Positions 1-7,965 of a stretch of DNA of 14,282 nucleotides are shown one piece after another; the stretch's first letter is position 1; each line of letters begins with the position of its first letter. Below the pieces are notes generated by a model, which worked only from the letters and a program-made list of their open reading frames with translations, made no database searches and was not told the DNA's origin. The stretch lies in the NCBI GenBank assembly GCA_902459845.2, contig CABPSV020000244.1, forward strand, positions 1 through 14,282, written 5' to 3'. The stretch is from Hepatocystis sp. ex Piliocolobus tephrosceles. Taxonomy: Eukaryota > Apicomplexa > Aconoidasida > Haemosporida > Plasmodiidae. The translations under genes and the position numbers were made by a program.

Positions 1-76
<76 letters not shown>

Positions 77-149
77 TAATAATAATAATAATAATAATGG
101 TAATAATAACAATAATAATAAAAACAGTAATAAAAATAATAATAAATGA
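1..149 (+). CDS. Possible C-terminal end of a Lys/Asn-rich protein (5' part outside window)
   Basis: A 72-nt A run is followed by AAT-type triplets. In the frame with codons starting at multiples of 3 the window edge reads about 23 Lys codons, then Ser, eight Asn, Gly, six Asn, Lys-Asn-Ser-Asn-Lys, three Asn, Lys and a TGA stop at 147-149. The substitutions GGT, AAC, AGT and AAA all keep this frame open, as in Asn-rich tails of Plasmodium proteins. No start, intron or domain is visible. A noncoding (AAT)n microsatellite beside poly(A) would look much the same, and 72 uninterrupted A would be extreme for an exon. Function unknown. Confidence 0.3.
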
Positions 150-237
150 ATAAAATTTTAAGTCTTTGCGAGCGTTTAAAAAAATTACATCTTATTTAAT
201 GAATGTATGTATACAAATAAATGTATCTACATACTTA

Positions 238-240
<3 letters not shown>

Positions 241-284
<44 letters not shown>
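241..284. repeat. (TA)n dinucleotide repeat
   Basis: A pure AT dinucleotide tract flanked by ATGTATGTAC-type sequence. Similar tracts recur at about 2971-3001, 3953-3971, 4363-4384, 7345-7374, 7821-7843, 11468-11490, 12690-12728, 13145-13185, 13818-13849 and 13977-14010. Confidence 0.9.
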
Positions 285-291
<7 letters not shown>

Positions 292-535
292 CATATATGA
301 GTGTACATGAAACATGCATTAAATAAAGCTTCGTATGTTCATGTAAACATATGCAACTACTTTAATATCCACAAAACTTATTTTGAAAATAAATGTTATT
401 ATATTTGTTTATTTGCTTTATTATATTTTTTTTTTTTTTTTATATGGTGATGTAGCCTTATAAGATATTTAATAAAAATATATTTTTGTAATTTACAATA
501 AGTGGTTGACATGTAACATTTTTGTTACGCAAAAG

Positions 536-649
536 TGAATAAATGAGTAAATGAATAAATGAATAAATTAGTAAATGAATAAATTAATAAATGAATAAAT
601 GAGTAAATGAATAAATGAATAAATGAGTAAATGAATATATGAGTAAACA
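536..649. repeat. Tetranucleotide-based tandem repeat (AATG/AATA units)
   Basis: About 28 four-base units alternate between AATG, AATA and AGTA, giving higher-order 8- and 12-bp periods. The array is noncoding on both strands as far as I can judge. Confidence 0.85.
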
Positions 650-705
650 TAAAAAAAACAAATGTAAAAAATAAATAAAAAAAAAGAAAAAAAAAAGAAA
701 GAACG

Positions 706-738
<33 letters not shown>

Positions 739-1036
739 AAAAAAAACAAAAAAAAAAAAAAATGAAGGGGGAACAAGCGTTCAACTCTGGTAATAATGTT
801 ACAACGCATATTGGGAATTGTTAAAAACTTTTAAAAAAATAAATGTTATAATTTACTATCAGATACATAAACGCCTCAAAACGAATAGAAACAAGTATTA
901 TCGCATTTTAATGCCATTTAACAAAGTAATCAGTATAATATAATGTAGTAGAACTGCCCGTTATTTCATTTTATTTTATTGATTTTTTTTTTTTTTTTAT
1001 TTAATGTGGATTGTGAAAATTATTAACACTAACTGG

Positions 1037-1072
<36 letters not shown>

Positions 1073-1098
1073 ATAAAATTAATAAATAATATATATTT

Positions 1099-1160
1099 AA
1101 CATACATATTTATTAACATACATATTTATTAACATACATATTTATTAACATACATATTTA
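1099..1160. repeat. 16-bp tandem repeat (AACATACATATTTATT)
   Basis: Three full copies start at 1099, 1115 and 1131. A shortened fourth copy follows and then decayed relatives (ATACGTATTTTGC, ATACATATTTTGC) to about 1188. It lies roughly 200-290 bp upstream of the release-factor start codon. Confidence 0.85.
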
Positions 1161-1392
1161 ACATACGTATTTTGCATACATATTTTGCTTCCTTTAACAA
1201 AAGCAAAAAAGCTATCCACTTTAAATGATTGGAAAATAAAAAAAATATATAAACTAACTAATCATAAATGTAACACTTCTTCAAAACACATGTAAATGTG
1301 CTCGAAATACATACGAACACACACATACATATATACTATACTTATATTTGAGCTATGGTACATATTTATTGGAGTGAGGAAAACTACATATA

Positions 1393-1482
1393 ATGCTTAT
1401 TTGTTTTACTATTCCTCTTTATCTTTTTGTTTTCGTTCATTGGAACATTATTATTTGTTTTAAAATTAATAAGGTAAAATTA

Positions 1483-1515
<33 letters not shown>

Positions 1516-2101
1516 ATTCGAATATGAAAAAGACGTACCTATATGAATAGTTAACAAGCACATATGTATATATAAACTTGTTGATATGTTTAGCCATACG
1601 CTTAGTCATACAATTGATCATATTTTCGTAATTTAATATCAGATATATGCAAAAAATATAAACACCCATTAGTATTGCACATATTAAATATTTATTAATG
1701 TGCCTATTTATTTATTTTTTTTTTTTTTTTATAGCACATAAGTTTTACTTCTGTTCACTATAAAACAAAGAATATAAAAAAATATTCAAACTTAATATAT
1801 CTTAGGGAATTACCCTTAAAAAGAGAAAGCGACTTTGAGATAATAAACAAAAAATTAAAAGATATAGGAGTGTGCTCGAAAGACATTATAGAAACATTTA
1901 TTAAGGGTACAGGAAAAGGAGGACAGAAAGTGAATAAAACCAACAATTGTGTTATGATAAAATATGATGGTAGTAATAAAAATAAAATAATTATAAAATG
2001 TCATAAATATAGGTTTGTAAAAAAAAGAAAGAAAAAAAAAACGATAATCAATATTTTTCTTCATCTAACATATTAATATATATATAAAAGTAAAGTTATA
2101 A

Positions 2102-2139
<38 letters not shown>

Positions 2140-2653
2140 AATTTTTTTTTTTTTTTTTTTTTTTTTTGGTTTTTAAAAGGTGTTTAGAAAAAAATAGAGT
2201 TTACGCGCGGGAGCTGTTATACAATAAACTTGTTTCAATCAATAACAAAGTTATAGAGGAATTAACTTATCGATTGGAGGTATAAGAATAAAATAAATTT
2301 TAATTTAAAAAAAAATATAGAAAATAGACATACGTTAGCCCATATACATATATACACATATATTTATATGTATCACACCCATTTTTGTATTTTCAGTTTG
2401 TTCTACTTTTGTTCTACTTTTGTTCTACTTTTGTTCTACTTTTGTTCTACTTTTGTTCATTTTTTTTCTTTTTTCTTTTTTTTTTTGTACATACATTTAT
2501 TGCAATTTTTTATTTTACTTGTAGAAAGAAAAAAGAAAAATTCTAAAGTTAAGTGAAAAAGAGAAACGAAAATCAATAAATTACAAAATTAGAAGATCTG
2601 AAATAAAAAAGGACAGACAAAAATATATAGCATATGATAATTCTATTGGTTAA
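1393..2653 (+). CDS. Organellar GGQ peptidyl-tRNA hydrolase, ICT1/MTRFR class ribosome-rescue factor (4 exons)
   Basis: Exons join at 1393-1473, 1735-2012, 2180-2279 and 2525-2653, giving 195 residues. All junctions are GT...AG with T-rich acceptors and matching phase. Residues 82-100 hold the release-factor domain 3 core, FIKGTGKGGQ then NKTNNC, with the catalytic GGQ at 89-91. KCHKYR (115-120), ARELL and a Lys/Arg-rich tail (154-188) follow. Order and spacing match human MTRFR (C12orf65) and ICT1, which hydrolyse peptidyl-tRNA on stalled organellar ribosomes. There is no codon-recognition domain, so this is not RF1 or RF2. Exon 1 is a hydrophobic leader (residues 1-23). The start of exon 2 is basic, so a signal plus transit peptide and apicoplast location are inferred; a mitochondrial role is not excluded. 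The ATG at 1393 opens the only fitting first exon I found. Confidence 0.86.
2104..2167. repeat. Split poly(T) tract in intron 2 of the release-factor gene
   Basis: A run of 35 T, then GAA, then 26 T, ending 12 nt before the acceptor AG at 2178-2179. It probably acts as an oversized polypyrimidine tract in the 167-nt intron 2013-2179. Confidence 0.85.
2401..2455. repeat. 11-bp tandem repeat in intron 3 of the release-factor gene
   Basis: Five exact copies of TTCTACTTTTG lie in the intron 2280-2524. The repeat is pyrimidine-rich on the transcribed strand and is followed by more T-rich sequence, so it merges with the polypyrimidine region before the acceptor at 2523-2524. Confidence 0.92.
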
Positions 2654-2965
2654 TCTAAATTCATTTATAATATTTGCGTTAGTTTCTTCTTCATATTATT
2701 TTCCTAGTTCTATATACTGTTTGTTTCGCTACCTTTTTTATTCTGTCACTTTTAATAGTTTTATAAATAAGAAAAATATGAAATATTGCTTCCATTCATA
2801 ATTCGTTATTCAAATAAATACATATACAATAATGTTAAATGATTAATTCAAATATTTGTAAATGGAAACGTGTTTAATTTTTAATTTTTAATTTTTAATT
2901 TATTATCTATGTTTTATATGTCTTAATATATATATATATATACTTCACTTCTATGCATATACATG

Positions 2966-3005
<40 letters not shown>

Positions 3006-3088
3006 CGTAGATTATATTATATTTTATTAATTTGAACAAATTGTTGCAACATTTGGAAACGTAAAATATTTTTTTTATTTTTTTTTTT

Positions 3089-3196
3089 GTTATTTTTTTT
3101 GTTATTTTTTTTGTTATTTTTTTTGTTATTTTTTTTGTTATTTTTTTTGTTATTTTTTTTGTTATTTTTTTTGTTATTTTTTTTGTTATTTTTCTT
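3089..3196. repeat. 12-bp tandem repeat (GTTATTTTTTTT)
   Basis: Eight exact 12-bp copies start at 3089 and step by 12, followed by a ninth degenerate copy containing TTTTTCTTG. Twelve is divisible by three, so the minus strand reads a four-residue KKIT pattern in one open frame (within 2923-3207). That is a by-product of the period, not evidence of a gene. Confidence 0.92.
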
Positions 3197-4103
3197 GCTT
3201 TTTTCAATTCATTTTTTTATTAAGATAGACTAGATATGTTTAGCTTTAACTATGTGATAATAGAAAAAATAAAAAAAAAAAAAATAAAATAAAATAAAAA
3301 AATAAAAAAAAAAAAAATAAAATAAAATAAAAAAATAAAAAAATAAAAAAATAAAAAACAATAAAAAAAAAAAATGGTAAAACTGAGTTACAAGTGAAAC
3401 ATTTTGTGTGATTCTTCTATTTTTAAGACTATTCAAGTTTGTACTTTTTATTATATATGCAACTGAATATGTGACACATGTATGATTACACATATAACTG
3501 CACATTTATCTACATATTTATCTACACATTTTTGTTTTTTTCATGTAAATTATTTATTAATAACCAAATATTGTTATTTTAACTTATGTATTAGTGATAA
3601 AAAGCAAAGAATTAATTACTACAAGAAAAGTAAAGACAAGACAAAATTCGATATACGTTATTTTATTTATACAAAGGAATAACACACTTTTTGTTACGAT
3701 GCTGAATATATTAGCACGTCCCTATATACATATATATATGTATGTATATATATATGTATGTATATATATATGTATGTATGTATGTATGTATAATTATACA
3801 CATGCCTTCATTGTAATTTGCCTATTGCCCCAGTGTAAAAATTATTATATATAATGGAATAAAAACAAATGATATAAATTAGCTGGATTGTTACTATTAA
3901 GATCATGTTTTTTTTTTTTTACGAGTTAATGGCAAATTAACTGGTTAGTTAATATATATATATATATATATACGTAAATAAATATATATAACACATTTGC
4001 AATGAGTTTTTTTTGTAACATTTTTTAATAACATCATTGTTATTTATTTTATTTTTTAACATTTTTGAATTTAATATACCAATACATATATATTTATATA
4101 CGT

Positions 4104-4144
<41 letters not shown>

Positions 4145-4153
4145 AAATTTTAA

Positions 4154-4224
4154 GTTTTAAATATAATGTTTATTTTTTTAATTTAAAAATTTATGTTTTA
4201 AATATAACGTTTATTTTTTAATTT
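4154..4224. repeat. 41-bp tandem duplication
   Basis: A block containing GTTTTAAATATAATGTTTAT begins at 4154 and recurs at 4195 with one substitution (AACG for AATG) and a one-base T-run difference. It ends about 40 bp before the possible folded element at 4263-4299. Confidence 0.75.
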
Positions 4225-4262
4225 TGTAAAAATGCAATAGTACTTGAATAAATTTATACGTT

Positions 4263-4299
4263 TGCGGAGACGCATGGTTAGCAGAAAATTCGCTGTTAA
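4263..4299 (+). ncRNA. Candidate structured RNA element (two adjacent hairpins)
   Basis: TGCG-GAGA-CGCA (4263-4274) forms a 4-bp stem capped by a GNRA-type tetraloop. TTAGCAG (4278-4284) pairs with CTGTTAA (4293-4299) through seven pairs including one G-U, around an 8-nt loop. The G+C content stands out from the flanks. I see no snoRNA C/D or H/ACA boxes, no tRNA fold and no known family. The minus strand has a 25-codon frame (MRLRKR...) from 4275, so a small peptide is the rival reading. Evidence is structural only. Confidence 0.2.
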
Positions 4300-4466
4300 T
4301 TTTATTATTTATTAAGCTTTTAAAAATTTAATAATTTTTTTTTTTTTTTTCATATAAACGTATATATATATATATATATATATATGTTTTAAATTTTTAC
4401 ATTATCCACTCTCGAATAGTTATTGTATTAAATACATGTATATATACTCAATTTTTAGATATACTT

Positions 4467-4851
4467 ATGTCAAAGGGAGTACAGAAATATGTAAAATTAA
4501 GAGAATGTAAGTTTTTGGCAAAATCGATAACAATTTTTTATATTTGTAATCGTTTAAAATAATTGGGAAGCACTTAAAAAAAATGCATTTACATATATAC
4601 ATACTTATGTATATGTACATAAATAATTAAATAAACAAGCAAATTATTAAACAAACAAAATAAATAAAATAATTAAAAAAAAAAAAATTAATTATATATA
4701 TAAACAAAAATTAATAAATAATTAGCTGGAACCATTATCAGCAATAAAAGCAGGTAAACAAGTATTTCAGAAAATATTTACATCCTTTATTTTTGTATTA
4801 AAACCAGTTTTCAAAGAGAAAAATTGTAACATGAGAAAAAAAAAACTGTAA
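4467..4851 (+). CDS. Doubtful small two-exon gene, product unknown
   Basis: An ATG at 4467 opens MSKGVQKY in sequence less AT-biased than its flanks. Two donors follow: GTAAAATT at 4491 and the stronger GTAAGTTTTT at 4507. The likely acceptor is AATAATTAG, ending at 4725. Using the 4491 donor gives exons 4467-4490 and 4726-4851, an in-frame protein of 49 residues: MSKGVQKY, LEPLSAIKAGKQ, a hydrophobic stretch around FTSFIFVL and a basic end. Using the 4507 donor gives MSKGVQKYVKLRE plus a ten-residue tail ending at 4757. I recognise neither product. If the first model is right it could be a small single-span membrane protein. A real first exon leading elsewhere, or chance, is also possible. 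Confidence 0.25.
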
Positions 4852-4920
4852 TGGAAGAATTGCTATAAATACATTGTAAAAAAAAAAGAAATAATAAGAT
4901 TTATTATTATTTTATTATTT

Positions 4921-5330
4921 TACAATTTTATAATTTTATAATTTTACTACTTTGCAATTTTACAATTTTACAATTTTACAATTTTACAGTTTTACAATTT
5001 TACAATTTTACAATTTTACAATTTTACAATTTTACAATTTTACAATTTTACAATTTTACAATTTTACAATTTTACAATTTTACAATTTTACAATTTTACA
5101 TTTTACAATTTTACAATTTTACAATTTTACAATTTTACTATTTTACAGTTTTACTATTTTACTATTTTACTATTTTACTATTTTACTATTTTACTATTTT
5201 ACTATTTTACTATTTTACTATTTTACTATTTTACTATTTTACTATTTTACAATTTTACTATTTTACTATTTTACTATTTTACTATTTTACTATTTTACTA
5301 TTTTACTATTTTACTATTTTACTATTTTAT
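4921..5330. repeat. Octanucleotide minisatellite, ACAATTTT then ACTATTTT
   Basis: About 50 units of 8 bp. The left half is nearly pure ACAATTTT (to about 5135) with a 7-bp variant near 5098-5104. The right half is nearly pure ACTATTTT with one ACAATTTT unit embedded near 5250. The + strand has no stop in any frame and reads an 8-residue QFYNFTIL-type pattern (4952-5341), which is a consequence of the unit. It ends about 64 bp before the start codon of the REI1-type gene and so lies in its promoter or 5' UTR. Confidence 0.95.
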
Positions 5331-5393
5331 TAGTTAATTAATATTACTTATTTTATTTTCGAATTAAACAAACGTTATAACAAAAATTATAAG

Positions 5394-7064
5394 ATGAATG
5401 TATCCGCTGGGTCCATAGACAATGAACTTGTAAATAATTCGTATGATATAAAAAACACTTACAACAATATAAAAAAAGAAGATAATACTGTTAATGAATA
5501 TATGAATAGAGATATAAATTCGAATTCGTCTATGAATGTAGATAATAACGAACAAGTAAATATAAGTATTGAGAACAGTAATTTGAATAAAAAGATTTAT
5601 AATTGTCATACCTGTAACATTCAAATTTATAATTATTCTTTTTTTCGATTTCATTTTAAATCTGAGTGGCATAAGTATAATTTAAAAAGAAAGTTATTAA
5701 ATTTGAATGCAGTTAACGAATTAACATTTAATGAAAAAGTTCAAAATGTAAAACAGGATGAAAATTTAAAAGATAAAAAAAATAACAACGATGCACACAA
5801 AAAAAGGAGTAACAATGATAATAATAAAAAAAAAAAAGGACAAAAAAAAAATAATATAGACTTACAAATTAATAATAATGATAGTACTGAAAAAAATGTT
5901 AATAATTGTACATCCAAATCTGTATATGCAACAAAAGAAGATGTATTATTACAAAAAAATGTAATCTACGATAACCCATTAGTTTGTTTTTTTGATAATA
6001 GACTTTTTCCATCAATTAATGAGAATATAAAACATATGAACGATAATTATAGCTTTTTTATTCCTGATATAAAATATGTAACTAATTTAAAAAAAGTTCT
6101 TTTAATTATAGGTAAAAAAATATATGAAGAAAACATATGTATTTATTGTTTTCGAAATTCTAAATGTGTTAAATCTTTACAATCTCATATGGTATGTAAA
6201 AGTCATACGAAATTACATACCGATTTTTTTGTATTTATTCAAAAATATTATGATTTTTCTAAAACTTATGTTGAATTATTAAATAAATATATTAGTAGTA
6301 AAGAAGACAAACAATTACTTCTTCAATTATTACATGATAAAGAAAAAAAAAAAAAAAATAAAAACATTACTAGTTGTTTAATAAATGATAAAACAGATGA
6401 GAAAGAATCATATAGCGTAAACACATGTATATTAAATGAAAAAAAAAATAACAATACATTAGTTATTATGAACAATAATGTAAATGATGAGAATAAGAGC
6501 ATGTATTTGATAGATCAAGTTAGTGGAGACACAAAAAATGACATAAATAGTGTTCAAGCTTGTGACACTTCCGATAATCATGAAGTAAACGATAATGGAG
6601 AACAAAATAATAATAGCGATCACAGCGATCATAGCGACAATAATGACAATAATGACAATAGTGATAATAATAACAATAGTGATAATAGTGATAATAGTGA
6701 TTATTATAAAATAAAAGAGGACGAATTAAGTAAAAATATTAACTGCAATGTTATATATGAAGTTTTAGAACAATTTGGGTATATAAAACCTGAGTTAACT
6801 GAATATAATAACTTATTATTACCTGATGGTTCAGAAGCAATTAATAGAAAGTTAGCATATATATTTAAACAGAAATTACCACTTGTAAATAAAGAAGCAT
6901 CGAAATGTAATAAAATTGATGTATTGAAAAAAAAAGAAGATTGTGAAAGATATCGTAAATATAAATATTACATCGATGCTTTTAAAAAATATAATTTAAG
7001 TTTAAATTTGAAAACTAACAAATTAAATAAATTTTATAAAAGCGATTCGATTTTTTTCCTTTAA
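5394..7064 (+). CDS. REI1/ZNF622-type zinc-finger protein, 60S ribosome maturation factor
   Basis: Intronless, 556 residues; the first ATG follows an A-rich leader. Family members join late cytoplasmic pre-60S particles, help recycle export factors and put their C-terminus in the peptide exit tunnel. Finger 1 is intact: C71, C74, H87, H93, running into the family signature WHKYNLKRK (92-100). SFFIPD (220-225) precedes an intact finger, C249, C252, H265, H271, then a YYDFSKTY block like ZNF622. LLLPDG (474-479) and FKQKL match the C-terminal block LVLPSG...YYKQ. A Lys/Asn insert (about 117-165) sits where ZNF622 has its second finger; no C2H2 is left. The third finger is degenerate, keeping C198 and H214 only. 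A Ser/Asp/Asn repeat covers about 407-436. The family assignment is firm; function is inferred. Confidence 0.92.
   Translation: MNVSAGSIDNELVNNSYDIKNTYNNIKKEDNTVNEYMNRDINSNSSMNVDNNEQVNISIENSNLNKKIYNCHTCNIQIYNYSFFRFHFKSEWHKYNLKRKLLNLNAVNELTFNEKVQNVKQDENLKDKKNNNDAHKKRSNNDNNKKKKGQKKNNIDLQINNNDSTEKNVNNCTSKSVYATKEDVLLQKNVIYDNPLVCFFDNRLFPSINENIKHMNDNYSFFIPDIKYVTNLKKVLLIIGKKIYEENICIYCFRNSKCVKSLQSHMVCKSHTKLHTDFFVFIQKYYDFSKTYVELLNKYISSKEDKQLLLQLLHDKEKKKKNKNITSCLINDKTDEKESYSVNTCILNEKKNNNTLVIMNNNVNDENKSMYLIDQVSGDTKNDINSVQACDTSDNHEVNDNGEQNNNSDHSDHSDNNDNNDNSDNNNNSDNSDNSDYYKIKEDELSKNINCNVIYEVLEQFGYIKPELTEYNNLLLPDGSEAINRKLAYIFKQKLPLVNKEASKCNKIDVLKKKEDCERYRKYKYYIDAFKKYNLSLNLKTNKLNKFYKSDSIFFL
6612..6701 (+). 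repeat. In-frame Ser/Asp/Asn codon repeat inside the REI1-type gene
   Basis: AGCGAT/AATGAC/AGTGATAAT-type triplets encode HSDHSD, NNDNND and NSDNSD patterns at about residues 407-436. It is an expansion-prone linker between the last zinc finger and the C-terminal block and probably varies in length between strains. Confidence 0.85.
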
Positions 7065-7341
7065 ATTCAACGTACTTTTTACTTTTTAAGTTTTACGACA
7101 CCTACTTTATTTCGTCATTGCGTTATTTCGCCATGTCGTCATTTCGTTATTTTTTTTTTTTTTTTTTTTTTTTTTTTCAATCATAAATAAGGCAAATATA
7201 TGAGTATATATGTCCTTATGCGTGCTTGTATGTATTATAATTTTACGAATTGTGTTATTTTAAATTTGTACTTAATAAATAAAAAAAAAAAAAAAAAAAA
7301 AAAGAAGAAGAAGAAAAAGAAAAAGTAGAAGAAATAAGGGC

Positions 7342-7381
<40 letters not shown>

Positions 7382-7615
7382 GTATGTGTGTGTATATATT
7401 TATGTATATATCCATATTTTACTTTTTTTGATAAAATTGCACTGTGTACGCAATAAAAATGGAATAAGGATAATAAATATCACTTAAATTACATATTTAA
7501 AGAAAATGTAAATTATAATTTAATAAGTATGTGTGTACATATATATAGATATATATACATATGTAACTTGCCGACATTTGATAAAACATGAATGCAATTA
7601 TAAAATTTAGCTAGC

Positions 7616-7659
<44 letters not shown>

Positions 7660-7965
7660 GTTCATATTACAAATAATGTGTTGCCGTACAATTAAAAGGA
7701 ACATAATTACTACAACGCTAAATCTTTTTTTGTTTTGTTTTTTTTTGCTTTTTTTTTTTTTGTTTTTTTATATGTACGTCCTCTATCGATTGTGTAAATA
7801 AACAGATATTTATACCATTATATATATATATATATATATATATGTACGCATGTTGCATGAACATTAGCTGACTATGTTTACTATTTGTTAATGAAACATA
7901 GTAACATTCACGTATGTTAAAGCTTAAAAAGGTAGATAGTAGTAATACATGTGACATAATATACA
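7065..7965. other. Convergent spacer between REI1-type and actin-like genes
   Basis: Both neighbouring genes end into this 901-bp stretch, so it should hold two opposed 3' UTRs and polyadenylation sites. It contains a degenerate TTTCG-rich repeat at 7107-7150, T28 at 7150-7177, A23 at 7281-7303 followed by GAA repeats, (TA)n at about 7345-7374 and A35 at 7620-7654. I see no gene. The minus-strand frame at 7718-8047 overlaps the actin-like exon in another frame and is not credible. Confidence 0.7.
7107..7150. repeat. Degenerate TTTCG-rich repeat in the 3' flank of the REI1-type gene
   Basis: Variants of TTATTTCGTCAT, GTTATTTCGCCAT and GTCATTTCGTTAT follow one another. Three TTTCG motifs and one TTGCG fall in about 44 bp, unusual CpG density for this spacer. 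It lies about 43 bp past the stop codon and is likely transcribed as 3' UTR. Confidence 0.5.

Larger units (their letters stand above)
150..1392. other. AT-rich spacer upstream of the release-factor gene
   Basis: I see no supportable gene here. It holds a (TA)n tract at about 241-284, tetranucleotide-based repeats at 536-649, an A-rich block at about 650-765, a 30-nt A run at 1039-1068 and a 16-bp tandem repeat at 1099-1160. The minus-strand open frames at 525-809 read almost only Phe from the A-rich block and are not credible. The 3' part presumably carries the promoter and 5' UTR of the gene starting at 1393. Confidence 0.7.
2654..4466. other. AT-rich spacer with repeats, no confident gene
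   Basis: It holds TTTTAA-type repeats near 2875-2900, (TA)n at about 2971-3001, a 12-bp repeat at 3089-3196, an A-rich AAAAT block at about 3263-3373, TATG-type repeats at about 3725-3790, 34 T at 4106-4139 and a 41-bp duplication at 4154-4224. A stretch at about 3590-3681 reads a 28-residue open tail (DKKQRINYY...) after a possible TTAG acceptor, but I found no upstream exon to join it to. A possible folded element lies at 4263-4299. Confidence 0.65.

Noticed and set aside
525..809. Minus-strand open frames of 94 and 66 residues
   Set aside because: They are Phe runs and Tyr-Ser-Phe repeats read from an A-rich block and a tetranucleotide repeat; no domain, no plausible composition.
899..913. 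Shared TCGCATTTTAA at about 901 and 13627
   Set aside because: Eleven matching bases in AT-rich sequence is not significant and the flanks do not align.
1758..2064. Minus-strand frames of 62 and 69 residues opposite the GGQ exon
   Set aside because: They are antisense to the conserved catalytic exon of the rescue factor, whose residues match a known family.
2401..2455. Short regular repeats resembling a CRISPR array
   Set aside because: Units are contiguous with no unique spacers, and the genome is eukaryotic.
3230..3854. Frames at 3230-3505, 3482-3682 and 3594-3854
   Set aside because: They are low-complexity or TATG-repeat-derived. The 3590-3681 segment could pass as a terminal exon but no joinable upstream exon was found.
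3925..3941. GTTAAT-GGCAA-ATTAAC hairpin
   Set aside because: A 6-bp A/T-rich stem is expected often by chance here and no other signal surrounds it.
4952..5341. 129-residue + strand frame
   Set aside because: It is wholly encoded by the octamer minisatellite, which lacks stops on that strand in every frame, so openness carries no information.
5364..5672. 102-residue minus-strand frame
   Set aside because: It is antisense to the first zinc finger of the REI1-type gene.
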